Shown: positions 24,740 through 35,654, counted from the stretch's first letter. The stretch is DNA of 64,000 bases from Siphonodentalium dalli (GCA_032622095.1 CP136066.1:198950816-199014815), one strand, 5' to 3'. The notes: generated by a model from the letters alone, not told the origin. A program made the numbers and translations.

Positions 24740-26525
24740 GTAATACCTCGGTCATAGGGCACATGATAATGTTGCCATTCGCATACTCAAACAACGAAGC
24801 AACTCCAGCTGCAACGAATGCGTGCGCATCTATAACAAGGAAGTTAGCATACTGAAGAGATTGATTGACACTCAAATGAGAACTCACTTAACGCATGAGC
24901 GGTACAAAGCAGTCGCATTTCGAGTGACATTGCTCAATAGCATTTTAACAACGTATAACTAAACATCCACACCAAACACTCTAACCACTGGGCTACAAAC
25001 AGCAAGACCACGAGAGGCAACAAAAGCTATTCGAAACGGTGGTACAAAAGAAGCATGGGCGTATTGACCACAGGAACTCCGAACCATTGAAAACATAGTA
25101 AGAAACGTGACGTCACAAGTGAAAGACTAAATAATAAATGGTTTTGGTGGAATATACTCCCACGAGAACGTCAGGAGTGGAATAAACAACATGAGGCCAT
25201 TCTAGAAATATTTATCATTTTATTTTGCATACATGCAATGTTGATTTGACACAGATGCGGGCTATTGGCAAAAGCCGGATGGAAAATAAGAAACGTGATT
25301 TTTTGGAGGCCCATCATCTGCCTGTTTAAAACTACTGGTAATATTAAAGGTTAAAACAGCGAAGCAACTCCAGCTTCAACGAATGCGTGCGCATCTATAA
25401 CAAGGAAGTTAGCATACTTAATCAATTGATTGACACTCGAATGAGAACTCCCTTAACGCATGAGCGGTACGAAGCAGTCGCAGTACGAGTGATATTACTC
25501 AATGGTCACAAGTAGGCTCGATATTTTAACAACGCATAACTAACAAGAAAACCATAGTCAGAAATGGTAACGCCCTCACGATCATATATTATATACCCAT
25601 GATTGTAATTATAGAATATAAAATATATTGGTTTCGCGAATGACCAAATCAGAATTCCGTTAAAATAACAATAACAACCAGAACCTAATTAACGAACCGG
25701 CGGCCGACTCGACCGTCTCCAACCACAACCATCAGTGGGCTGCAGAACGAAAAATATAAATAAAAGTTGAAATATAAGACTTAAAAATTATCTTTTTCAT
25801 TTCTTTTAATTGTAATTGACATAGCTTGTCACAAACCAAAAATCAACATTATTGACATAATAATGTAAAGGACAATAAGCGAAATTGAAATATCCAACTA
25901 CAACTTTTACCGGACTCGGCCACCTGGGCGAGCAGTTCGACTTTTAAACCGGAAAACCCCATTATCTATAAATAAAACGCCCAGCGAACCATAGCTATCT
26001 AGAATTTGGGCAACAGTATACACGCGGCGTGTGCGTAACAAGCCACACGCAGCTTAACGAGAATCGTAGCCACTGCTGTGAAGCCCAGCGATACCTGTAT
26101 ACCGACGACCGTCGAACTGACATCGATGTGTTGATAATACAGACGAACACTCTAAACACTGGGCTACCGAATTCCATAAACAGCAAGACCAATAGAGCCA
26201 GCAAAAGGCTATTCGAAACGGTGGCACAAAAAGAGGACATATTGACCACAGGAACCCCGAACTATTCAAAACATAGAAAGAAACGCGACGTCACAAGTGA
26301 AAGCCTAAATAATGCAGGGTTTTGAGGTTATCTGCTCCCACGAGACAGCAGGGAGTGAAATAAACAGCATGAAGCCATTCTAGTAAGACTTATACTTATA
26401 TCTGGATACGTTGGTTTGAGACAGTTGCGGGCTATTGGCAAAAGCCGGGTGCCAATTAGATACATGATTTTTAGAGGTCCATCATCTGCCAGTTTAAAAC
26501 TAACGGTAATATTCAAGGTTCAAGC
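24740..26525. repeat. Locally duplicated non-coding segments
   Basis: 24,740-24,960 is repeated at 25,366-25,545 (shared GAATGCGTGCGCATCTATAA and GCATGAGCGGTAC). 24,965-25,355 is repeated at 26,140-26,525 (shared GCTATTCGAAACGGTGG, GACGTCACAAGTGAAAG, GCGGGCTATTGGCAAAAGCC). Reading frames are not conserved between copies, so the open frames here are not genes. The piece AGAAAACCATAGTCAGAAAT also occurs in inverted orientation near 24,690. This is probably part of an older interspersed repeat. Confidence 0.65.
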
Positions 26526-26757
26526 ACACAGCAATTATTTATAATTATTGTTTGCATTGAAAGTGAACTCAATGACCTGTTTGGCGAGCAAACACAGAGT
26601 ATACCGGTCGTTGATTGGTTAAACCGGCATCACGTGTGTTTTGGTAATTCGTAATCATCTTTAAGTATAGCAACATTTGGGCAGATTAACATTAGATCTG
26701 TCGATACATGTGGAAGTTTTAAACAAAAAGTGGGTTATTTGTCGATAAATATTTTTA

Positions 26758-27128
26758 CCCTGTGCCAATGCAGTCTCTTATATATATGCGAGTCGACCAT
26801 AGGTCGCCTCGCATATATAAGAGAATGCATTGGCCTAACAATTTTTTATCATTTGTTTCAAATAAATGTTTCTTACAATTTTTAGGACATAAAATAAAAA
26901 AACATCCATTACTCTGCAGGGATCCCCACACATATATAGAAGCATATAGAAGAGTGTCGTCTGCTCATGTTTGTCTGGGGCTCTGTATGGGTGAAATTAA
27001 AAAATTGTTAAAGAATACAAGAAAAAATTATTAAAATTGTAAAAAATTGTTAGGCCAATGCATTCTCTTATATATGCGATGCGACCTATGGTCGACTCGC
27101 ATATATAAGAAAATGCATTGGCACAGGG
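26758..27128. mobile_element. Paired-hairpin foldback element FB1
   Basis: Begins CCCTGTG and ends CACAGGG. Just inside each end is a ~68-70-bp near-perfect palindrome (26,764-26,834 and 27,054-27,121), starting GCCAATGCA and ending TGCATTGGC, with AGTCGACC/GGTCGCCT near the centre. The right palindrome is the reverse complement of the left, so the element has ~77-bp terminal inverted repeats that are themselves palindromes. The 220-bp interior is AT-rich and non-coding. The outer flanks read TTA and TAA. Five relatives lie at 29,988, 30,936, 37,481, 46,354 and 47,376. Confidence 0.85.
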
Positions 27129-27217
27129 TAATAATATCCCGACTGACGACTGGATTTGATATGGTGGGTCACATATTAGATCTTTGTTTGAAATCGACGG
27201 TATATTTTCTCTTACAG

Positions 27218-27316
27218 TAAAGCGTGGGCATGGATCCGGTGGTGTCAATGCATGGGTTTTCATCGTCTGTTTTATAATTTGTCGAACAGTTTATCCTGGA
27301 ATTGTGAATATTTGTA
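27218..27316 (+). CDS. Weak candidate exon, hydrophobic
   Basis: Between TCTCTTACAG and GTAAAG, 99 nt, phase 1-1. It encodes KRGHGSGG followed by a hydrophobic run (WVFIVCFIICR). It would join in frame to the 22,869 exon. There is no homology argument, and the hydrophobic composition may simply reflect T-rich DNA. Confidence 0.15.
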
Positions 27317-27928
27317 AAGTATTGCTCATACTCGATCGATTTGACTGTTCAGGCGTTTGTGAATTCTGGCCGTTAGATGTGAGGAGGTATTCGAAAAAGT
27401 GAATTTATTGTATCATTAATGTATTAATTATTAATGTATTTTATTGTTGCATTATGTATTGTAAAGTATTTTATCAACAGAGATGCGTTAGTTAAAGTGG
27501 CGCACTCGTATTAAGTTTAGATTTTTAATATATATATTTTCCTCATTTTAATGACACGCCCATGTTGGTACATGTCAGTAACTAATCGTTTTTTTTTTAT
27601 CAAGATCAGGTTATCAAATTTCCTCGATGAACACACGTATTCCTTTGACACCAAGTTTAGGGTCCGTATCAATAAACGGGGTTTATATATCGTTGGAGTA
27701 GATTATACCCGGTGAAGCTCAGCGCGAAGCTATCTGTGGTCGTCGGTCTGATTGGCGGCGGTAAATGTTTATCAATTCAAGGGAATGTGACGGCTATCAT
27801 ACACAAACGATATCTTGGTCACAATTGTTGACTACCCTCGCGTGTGGCAGCATACAGTATTCATTTGAATTACGAGCAGCGTCTTTGTGTACTAACGTCC
27901 GCATTTATAAACACAAATAGACGACATG

Positions 27929-28004
27929 TATCCACCCGCCCAATCATATCATGTATCCACCCGCCCAATCATATCATATATCCACCCGCCCAATCATATC
28001 TCCA
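27929..28004. repeat. 25-bp tandem repeat, 3 copies
   Basis: Unit TGTATCCACCCGCCCAATCA plus TATCA, last copy truncated. Confidence 0.9.
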
Positions 28005-28264
28005 ACATGCATTTCGCAGAAAGATTCAGTCTCTTCCTCTACTTCCGGATTTTACCCGGTCAGTGTAAATATGATCAAATTGGTCATTCATATCCAAGAT
28101 AGCGTGAGTCGAACAAACGATAGCGAAGGTATAGACCAAATAAAGTGGCAGGTCTATATACATAGTCCTAGCGATGAATACGAGCCATAACTATTATGTA
28201 TCTAGGTGAAATTCTCAAGTCATTGAATTTATCCAGGAGGAACATACGTGACTAACGTAATCTC

Positions 28265-28525
28265 AACATATCCTCGCGCCAATACGCACATAATCGACCT
28301 ATAATGTGAACTAGGTACATAATAGGATTATTTGATTCTGAAATAAGCAGATAATGGACTCATACCCGTTATTTCGTTTTATGGCGTGGTCCAAAGTGAA
28401 AACACACGTCAACGAGAGTACACCTGAAAAATCTTGTGTCAATGTCCGCACATAATCTGCTCGATAATGACTAAAACGCTCTCATTTAGCATATTATCGA
28501 CTCAAAATGAGGCAAGTCATCACAC
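28265..28525 (+). repeat. Dispersed repeat family 'R1', copy
   Basis: Closest to 7,270-7,560; shares AATACGCACATAAT, GACCTATAATGTGAA, ATTTGATTCTGAAATAAGC, and CCGCACATAATCTGCT. Confidence 0.6.
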
Positions 28526-28679
28526 GGTCAAATAAAGAGCGTTTCGGTCACGAATGTGTGGAAGTTGATCATGTGTGTAAATGTGTTTAGACTGAACTAA
28601 CGTCTTAGGTTTTGTCATGTATTTTGTTATAAAACTAATTACAAACAATAACGACTAAATACGAAGAACAAACACTCAA

Positions 28680-29529
28680 TAACCAAACAAGCAGCAAACA
28701 TAAGAGAAAATAATGACATAGTTAATAAAACAGCAACTGAACAAGCTAGAACATTAAAAACCCGACTACAAGATAAAATACAAGAAAAACGGAAAACAAG
28801 ACTAGAAAGTAAACCTCAGCATGGCCAGCATGCTTTGTATATGGAGGGCGAAAACATCGACATGGCAGCATCATATCAATGGTTGTGCTGCCTGACCTTA
28901 AAGCTGAAACAGAAGCTCATATAATAGCTGCACAAGACCAAGCAATCAAGACCAGGTATTACGAATGCAAAACCATGAAACAGAAGGTCAACCCTACTTG
29001 TCGGCTGTGTCACAAACATCTTGAGACGGTTGAGCACATCATATCAGCATGTCCGCTGCTCGCCCCGACTGACTACCTCGAGCGACAAAACAACGTTGCT
29101 CGGTATGTCCATTGGCGCCTTTGTGAACATTATAACATAACCACAGATAAGGCGTGGTATGAACATGGTCCATCACATGTAACAATAGGGCAACATCACG
29201 ATCCTGTGGGATACACATGTCCATACAGACCGCACTATGTTAAAAATCGAGACGATGGAACGTGTCTGCTGTTAGATATAGCAATCCCCAGTGATTACAA
29301 TGTTGTGCAGAAGGAAACCGGGAAGGTTAAAAAATATGTTAATCTGCAGATAGAAGTAAGCAGAATGTGGGGTTTGAAGACAACTATAGTTCCAATTGTC
29401 ATCGGAGCAAATGGCGCCATAAGCAAAAACGTAGCTAAATGTCTCAAACTAATACCAGCAACACTATCGGTTGGAGACTTGCACAAAACAGCCCTATACT
29501 TGGAACATCGAGAACCATCAGACAGGTAA
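28680..29529 (+). pseudogene. R2-type LINE C-terminus: CCHC plus restriction-like endonuclease
   Basis: The 216-codon frame 28,879-29,529 starts inside a conserved block (LKAETEAHIIAAQDQA). It then has the CCHC motif CRLCHKHLETVEHIISAC (28,999-29,052), and NNVARYVHWRLC. The remainder matches the layout of the restriction-like endonuclease that follows the RT in R2-group LINEs. The expected RPD catalytic motif reads RPH: codon 29,233-29,235 is CAC, one change from GAC. The partner Asp is present in LLLDIAIPSD. Upstream, KPQHGQHALYMEGE and QWL lie in another frame, so a frameshift occurs near 28,875. The RT is absent (5' truncation). The 3' end is an AAT run at 29,622-29,651, as expected for target-primed insertion. 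Confidence 0.82.
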
Positions 29530-29621
29530 CATCTATAAAGACAGTTTAGATTGTATTGTTACGGTTTTAACTTACAGTCAGTACATATATCCTCCTTGAG
29601 AGTGGACAAAAGTCGAATAAA

Positions 29622-29651
29622 CATAATAATAATAATAATAATAATAATAAT
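29622..29651 (+). repeat. (AAT)n tail of the R2-type LINE
   Basis: About ten AAT units end the LINE fragment. The next bases (AGCACTCAAGT) begin the block that is duplicated at 46,017, so the tail marks the left edge of homology. The other copy has only ATAATAAT here. Confidence 0.8.
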
Positions 29652-29781
29652 AGCACTCAAGTGGGTATATCACTTGGTGCATTCTCTTTTTTATAGTAAC
29701 CCGAATTTGAAGTTTGTCGTTTTATTATATGAACCACCACACTTTTTCTAATTATTTGTTCCTCTCTAAATGTTCTTCCAG

Positions 29782-29937
29782 TTCCGGCAGCATCACTGCA
29801 GGTTGGAGATATATGTTACGCTGATACTAATACCTGTCCCACCGACGGTTCATGTCGAGCTAACGGATGTTTGGGATACCAATGCAGCTGCGATAGCGGG
29901 TTTCTCCCAACTAGTGACCTCAGTCGCTGCCTCCCCC
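29782..29937 (+). CDS. Exon B: cysteine-rich EB/EGF-like module
   Basis: A 156-nt exon, phase 1-1, between CTTCCAG and GTAAGT. The peptide contains DICYADTNTC, GSCRANGC, YQCSCDSGF and SRCLP: seven cysteines with the C-x-C-x(2)-G turn typical of EB and EGF-like modules. Such modules act in secreted or membrane-anchored proteins. The odd cysteine number implies pairing with a neighbouring module. Phase 1 at both ends is typical of shuffled extracellular domains and matches the next exon (35,655). Exon B' at 46,151 is a diverged duplicate, one codon shorter. Donor and acceptor are both good, and the frame contains no stop. The gene is not recognised by name. Confidence 0.8.
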
Positions 29938-29987
29938 GTAAGTACGCCAAGTTCAAGATTGCCAGTCGTAAGGCGGGATTTTTTTTA

Positions 29988-30175
29988 CCCTGTGCCAATG
30001 CATTCTCTTATATATGCGAGTCGACCATGGCCTAACAATTTATTATCATTTTTTGTTTAATAAATGTTCCTTAAAATGTTTAGGACATAAAATAAAAAAC
30101 ATCCAATACCCTGCAGGGAGACCCACACATATATAGAAGCATATAGAAGAGTGTCGTCTGCACATTGGCAGAGGG
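29988..30175. mobile_element. Foldback element FB2, internally deleted
   Basis: Starts CCCTGTGCC, as FB1. The left hairpin is cut after GAGTCGACCATGG and the right hairpin is reduced to CATTGGCAGAGGG. It corresponds in position to intact FB5 (46,354), 50 bp after the exon donor, so it was intact before the duplication and lost most of both palindromes later. The inverted repeat extends outward into CAGTCGTAAGGCGGGAT on the left and its complement on the right. Confidence 0.75.
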
Positions 30176-30326
30176 TAAAAAAAATCCCGACTTACGACTG
30201 AATTTGATATGGCGGGTCACATATTAGTCACACATGATTTTCAGGTTACTAGACAAAAGACAAATGCAATATATAGATGCTCTACAATGAGTCCCCAGTC
30301 TATAGCTGAATTTACAAAACGAGTCC

Positions 30327-30377
30327 AGTAAATTAGGTCTGGACCGAGCCATTGTCAAGGTCCAGACCTAATTTACT
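30327..30377. repeat. Perfect hairpin with 19-bp arms
   Basis: AGTAAATTAGGTCTGGACC and its exact reverse complement are separated by 13 bp. A second copy lies at about 46,874-46,924 in the duplicate block, with changes only in the loop. Confidence 0.9.
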
Positions 30378-30549
30378 AGACGAGTATTATAAATTCCGCT
30401 ATAAACTGGGGACGAGTTGTAGATTCTATTTATTTCATGAACCAAAACCTCTTGTTTCGGAAATTTGCGGCCTATTTGCATCCTGCAGTCAGACGATAAC
30501 AAAAACATGTTACATGCATGTTTCACGTAAATTCAATAGTCTGGAGACT

Positions 30550-30874
30550 ACATAAGTGCATCGTATACGCATATATTGTGAGCCGCCTGCCTACAACCGA
30601 AGATGCTACCGGAAGTCCAGCCCGGGAGGGGTCTGAGAGACGCACAGACCACCCCTCCCCAGCTGAAATGCTGACTGACGTGACCCAGACAGCTGCTGCT
30701 GCTGATGCCGTGACGGAGACAGAATCGTCATTCAACCCGGTGACTCCGGAATACATCAGCCCGGAGTCATCCATCTCCAGCACGACCAGCAGCACCAACA
30801 ACAACAGCACCTGCTCCTTACCATCGGCGGCGGAGGTTCAAGAACTAATCAGAAGCACACAAGAGGACAAATAA
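30550..30874 (+). pseudogene. Remnant of the Ser/Thr-rich repeat ORF
   Basis: The open frame ending at 30,874 contains GSERRTDHPSPAE, NPVTPEYISPESSIS and a Ser/Thr/Asn run. It matches the middle of the ORF at 4,540-5,149 (shared SERR/AERR, TPEY, SSIS). The basic N-terminus is missing. A lysine-rich piece (KKKKPKKK-like) reappears near 31,285 beyond an FB3 insertion, so FB3 split the ancestral ORF. The 46,990-47,314 copy is nearly the same. Confidence 0.5.
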
Positions 30875-30935
30875 ATAGTAATTTAGGATTGTTAATTTGG
30901 ATAATGCATCTTTCACCCGTTACCTAACAGAACGG

Positions 30936-31155
30936 CCCTGTGCCAATGCATTCTCTTATATATGCGAGTCGACCATAGGTCGCCTCGCATATATAAGAGA
31001 ATGCATTGGCTTAACACATTAAAAATTATAAAATTGTTAAAGATTGTAAGAAAAAATGTTAAAAAAAGATTTTTTTTTAGGCCAATGCATTCTCTTATAT
31101 ATGCGAGGCGACCTATGGTCGACTCGCATATATAAGAGAATGCATTGGCACAGGG
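30936..31155. mobile_element. Foldback element FB3
   Basis: Two ~67-bp palindromes at the ends, CCCTGTG/CACAGGG termini, and a short A/T-rich spacer with TTAAAAATTATAAAATTG-like words. It is a shorter version of FB1 and has a counterpart at 47,376-47,592. Confidence 0.88.
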
Positions 31156-31469
31156 CATAACTGTAACTATCACAATGTGGTCAATGAGCCCGGTCTAAAG
31201 CAAATATAGAAGCCTACGACAGACAATATAATGGAAGACTACTAGCGGCTAGTGCTATGTCGACATCTCCACCATCAACAGCAAACAGAAAGAAAAAGAA
31301 ACCGAAGAAGAAAACCTAGATCATTTCCATTGCATGTTCACCCTGTCATGCGTGACGTATCCCATTCCCATGAACTCATCCAAAACTTCCAAAGTGGGTT
31401 GTAGGGGAGGGGCTTCACCCCTTCCAAATCATCCCGGTCCGTTCCCCAAATTCCTAAAAAAAAAATAAA

Positions 31470-31514
31470 AAATAAAAAAAAAATATATATATATATATTT
31501 ATATATATATATAG

Positions 31515-31571
<57 letters not shown>
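31470..31571. repeat. (TA)n microsatellite tract
   Basis: Nearly pure TA alternation interrupted once by an AGCTATA word. Confidence 0.95.
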
Positions 31572-31573
<2 letters not shown>

Positions 31574-31617
31574 GCCGTATGGGTCTGGTCTAATAGGAAG
31601 TTCTTATCAATATGATA

Positions 31618-31759
31618 ACACCAATTAAAGACCCATCAAATCTTTAATGTCGTACTAGCTTTCGGCTATACAGCCTTCGTCAGGTACATGTACCTGTCGA
31701 AGGCTGTATAGCCGAAAGCTAGTACGACATTAAATATTTGATGGGTCTTTAATTGGTGT
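31618..31759. repeat. 142-bp near-perfect palindrome with hammerhead-like core
   Basis: Arms of about 66 bp meet at GTACATGTAC and differ at only a few positions. The arm carries AGCTTTCGGC and GCCTTCGTCAGG. On the minus strand of the left arm (31,660-31,683) this reads CTGACGA, a GGCT/AGCC stem, then GAAA: the conserved core order of a hammerhead ribozyme. In the right arm CTGACGA has become CTGTCGA. Such cores are known in the pseudo-LTRs of Penelope-like elements. No clear stem III or cleavage triplet was found. Confidence 0.85.
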
Positions 31760-31816
31760 GTTCCCGGGTCTGTACCAGTAGGAGAACCAACGGTTTGAGG
31801 TGTCGTTGCTTCTGCA

Positions 31817-32069
31817 CAAGCCTTGAAATAATGTGTCTGTCATTTGCAGAATGAGGTCCCCAGAGGGTGAATTTAGTGATGCTACCCGCATAGCGTGCTA
31901 GCATTACCAAATTCACCCTCTGGGAACCTCATTCTGCTGAGGTGTAAGCAGAATGAGGTCCCCAGAGGGTGAATTTGGTGATGCTAGCACGCTATGCGGG
32001 GTAGCATCACTAAATTCACCATCTGGGGACCTCATTCTGCAAATGACAGACACACTATTTCAAGGCTTG
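31817..32069. repeat. Nested ~253-bp palindrome
   Basis: CAAGCCTTGAAAT at the left is mirrored by ATTTCAAGGCTTG at the right. Each arm is itself an imperfect hairpin (GCAGAATGAGGTCCCC and its complement around a GTGATGCTA/TAGCATTACC centre). The whole folds as a hairpin of hairpins. An intragenic open frame inside it is a consequence of symmetry. Confidence 0.88.
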
Positions 32070-32099
32070 CTTCTGCACGTTCTATTAGTTGGTGAATAT

Positions 32100-33010
32100 G
32101 TTCAAATGTTCAAAATTGAGATCACACGAGATCACACGAGATCACACGATGTTGGTTTACAGAATAGACATCGAAAACGTTCTGAATTGATTTATATTTA
32201 TTAAATGATTACATCGGTGCAGCTTTTCTCAGTTAGTATCGATGCCCGCTTATCCACTGAGCACGTTGTCGAACATTTTCATTCGATAGGTCCCGTTGAC
32301 ATCAGATGTCTTAAACGGGCACTAATAATTAATTTAGTTAAATAATATTTACATTTCCTAAATGGTTGCAAAGTGGTCGGTGAAAATTAAAACACAGGAG
32401 AAATTGACTCGTAGAGTGTCATGAGATAGGTGCGTTGACCTCATACGGCTTAAATTGTCAAATATGAGCAATAAAGAGCGTTCCTTGTGAAGGAAAATTC
32501 GTACAAATGGATCACCTGACCAGCGGAATTGCATGGGATATGCGAATCTTCGTATGTTCCATGCACGAATAATGGCTGAGACTAAAATAGTACTTACTTA
32601 CCGTTGATATCAGATGACTTAAAGGGGGGCTAATATATTATAGGATCAATAAACAGCATTTCTTATCTTTCCAGAAGATATGTGGGAAAATTGATGGCCG
32701 ATTTTTAAATAACAGATTAAAACATAACACGATTCCATTTACGGCCTGCGACATACACGTTACCTCTGACTAACACGTTTCCTATCATACACACATGTTC
32801 TAGACTGTTAATAAACGCTATTTAACACTTTTAGTGCCAGGGGCCGATCAAATCGGCCCTAATTTACGGTCTGTAAAATCGGACCTAAAAAAAAAAAAAA
32901 AATTACTTTGTGAGCCTTTATTCAGCGTCGGAGGGGCTTGTGGCTGATATTTCCCCTTTGTTCGTTAATGGCATGTGGCCCATGTGTACGCTTCACGCAC
33001 ATGACCGATC
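32100..33010. other. Intronic non-coding stretch
   Basis: No exon seen. It contains a triple ATCACACGAG direct repeat near 32,122-32,150, an AAAGAGCGTT word near 32,473, and from 32,905 a repeat piece (TTTATTCAGCGTCGGAGGGG) that recurs near 49,475 and 49,770. Confidence 0.45.
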
Positions 33011-33014
33011 CTAT

Positions 33015-35209
33015 CCGTCGCACGGGCTCGCCAATACGACAACGACGACCGCCTGGTAAAACTACACACACGTACCAAGTTTCGTCCCGATCGGTCGAGA
33101 ATCGTAGATTTGTATCAATGACAGACAGACAGACAAACAAACAGACAGACAGACAGAGGTCTTCAAAATATATATGAGACTAGCAGATGAGCCCGACGTT
33201 GTCCGGGCTATTCAAAAAACCAAATTTCAAGTCGATAGCTCCGCTCCACCCGTTTCCGAGATCTCGTATGCGCATGCGCGAAGCTGGCGTCGCACGGGCT
33301 CGGCGACCTGATAAAATTCGTATCCGGCGCAAGATACATTCACATAGCAAATTTCAAGTCGATAGCTCCACCCGTTTCCGAGATCTCGTCTTCGCATGCG
33401 CTGCACGGGCGTTGCACGGGCTCGCCAATACGACAACGACCACCGCCTGGTCAAACTACACACACGTACCAAGTTTCGTCCCGATCGGTCGAGGTGTTGG
33501 TATCTGATGCAAAAGACGAAATTGTGAGTGTTGGTTTGTAACCGGGATTTCTGTTAAGCATTATGCATATATGCACACTAACTACCCCCCTAAGCCCCGA
33601 CCTAAGTGTCATACATACTATAACAATGATGTTGTAAGAGTACTATGGCATCCAATAAATCTCCCCGCATAGGAAACCACTCAAAAGTATTGTTCCCGTA
33701 TATCTCTCTGCAGATGCTAATAACGCTGAATGGTAAATAAACGCTCTTTATAGCGAATCGTCAAAAACAAACGCTCATTAAATTATCACATGATTAACCA
33801 CCGCAGTGCTGTTTTTTGTGACTGAGAGTGGAGAACGGGTGGTCTGAGCTTCTCCAAAACGCGACGCCGACGGTGTCCGTGGGATTTTACCTTTGGATAG
33901 GAAGTTTGGTCTCGATCGGTCAACCCGTTTTCGATTCTATTAAGGACAGACAGACAGACAAACATACAGGGGTCTTCAAAATATATATGAGACTAGCCGA
34001 TGAGCCCGACGTTGTCCGGGCTATTCAAAAACCAAATTTCAAGTCGATAGCTCCACCCGTTTCCGATATCTGGTCTGTGCATGCGCGAATCTGGCGTCGC
34101 ACGGGCTCGGCGAACCGATAAAATTCGTATCCGGGGCAAGATACATTCACATACCAAATTTCAAGTCGATAGCTCCACCCGTTTCCGAGATCTGGTCTGC
34201 GCTTGTGCGAAGCTGGCGTCGCACGGGCACGGCGACCCGATAAAATTCGTTTCCGGGGCAAGATACATTCACATAGCAAATTTCAAGTAGATAGCTCCAC
34301 CCGTTTCCGAGATCTGGTCTGCGCTTGCGCGAAGCTGGCGTCGCACGGGCTCGGCGACCCGATAAAATTCGTATCCGGGGCAAGATACATTCACATAGCA
34401 AATTTCAAGTCGATAGCTCCACCCGTTTCCGAGATCTCGTCTGCGCATGCGCGAAGCGGGCGCCGCACGGACGCCAATACGACAAGGTCGACCGCCTGGT
34501 CAAACTACACACACGTACCAAGTTTCGTCCCGATCGGTCGAGAATCGTATATTTGTATCAATGTCAGACAAACATACAGACAAACAGACAAACAAACAGA
34601 GGTATTCAAAATATATATGAGAATAAAATATATATGAGACTAGCCGATGAGGCCGACGTTGTCCGGGCTATTCAAAAACCAAATTTCAAGTCGATAGCTC
34701 TACCCAGCCCGACGTTGTCCGGGCTATTCAAAAACCAAATTTCAAGTCAATAGCTCTACCCGTTTCCGAGATCTGGTCTGCGCATGCGCGAAGTTGGCGT
34801 CGCACGGGCTCGGCGACCCGATAAAATTCGTATCCGGGGCAAGATACATTCACATACCAAATTTCAAGTCGATAGCTCCACCCGTTTCCGAGATCTCGTC
34901 TGCGCATGCGCGAAGCTGGCGTCGCACGGGCTCGGCGACCCGATAAAATTCGTATTCGAGGCAAGATACATTCACATAGCAAATTTCAAGTCGATAGCTC
35001 CACCCGTTTGCGAGATCTCGTCTGCGCATGCGCGAAGCGGGCGCCGCACGGGCTCGCCAATACGACAACGTCCACCGCCTGGTCAAACTACACACACGTA
35101 CCAAGTTTCGTCCCGATCGGTCGAGAATCGTAGATTTGTATAAATGACAAACATACATACAAACATACAGACAAGCATACAGACAGAGGTCTTCAAAATA
35201 TATATGAGA
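33015..35209 (-). mobile_element. Cluster of HINE/'pearl'-like Helitron-type elements
   Basis: Head-to-tail elements, partial and complete: about 33,015-33,179, 33,180-33,495, 33,830-33,992, 33,993-34,639 and 34,640-35,209. On the minus strand a complete copy starts TCTCATATATATTTTGAAG, runs through a GTCTGTCTG microsatellite, then copies of a ~122-bp core repeat (TTGAAATTTGGTATGTGAAT-like), and ends with a CCCGGACAACGTCGGGC hairpin followed about 7 bp later by CTAG. TC...CTRR ends, a 3' hairpin and insertion between A and T are Helitron features. Tandem cores plus a microsatellite fit the bivalve pearl/HINE group. No helicase is encoded. Confidence 0.75.
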
Positions 35210-35214
35210 TATAT

Positions 35215-35460
35215 AGAAAATATTTATTATGCTACTTAAATATATCCTCGTGCAAATAGGTACATATTGGACATAATCAATTGCATTGTTTCCTAATGGA
35301 CTTATTTGATTCGGGACTAAGCCCAAGTGGACTTATGCCCGTTATTATGTTGAACGGCGCGGGCCACAACGAAAACACACATATAAAGAGCGTACATCTG
35401 GTCTGAAAATAGGTTCATATTGAATCTAAATATTCACATCTATTTTAATTATGCAATAGG
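35215..35460 (+). repeat. Dispersed repeat family 'R1', copy in duplication block 2
   Basis: Contains GGACTTATTTGATTC, GTTGAACGGCGCGGGCCA and AAAGAGCGTACATCTGG; duplicated at 51,365-51,610. Confidence 0.65.
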
Positions 35461-35654
35461 CCCATAGTGAGCTTATTTTTATTTGGGTTTTCTTTATGTA
35501 TTAATTTTTTTTAAATCCAGAATAATTATTATATCGTTTATAATATTAATATGTGATAAATTTTATTTCAGTTTAGGGACAACAATTGAAAGGAGCTTCA
35601 TCTTATTATATCACAGCGGTATTTTTTACAAAATAAATCCGATTTTTTTCACAG

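Larger units (their letters stand above)
29652..31570. repeat. Segmental duplication, block 1 copy 1 (pairs with 46,018-48,950)
   Basis: Exon B, two foldback elements, the Ser-rich ORF remnant and the TA-rich tail occur in the same order and orientation at 46.0-48.9 kb, offset about 16.4 kb. Copies differ by a few percent by eye, by an internal deletion in FB2, and by a hAT-type insertion present only in the second copy. Confidence 0.9.

Noticed and set aside
24543-24887. 114-codon minus frame
   Set aside because: Part of it belongs to a locally duplicated non-coding repeat in which the frame is not conserved.
33187-35326. Several Arg/Ala-rich frames of 80-160 codons on both strands
   Set aside because: They are translations of the ~122-bp core repeats of the Helitron-like cluster.
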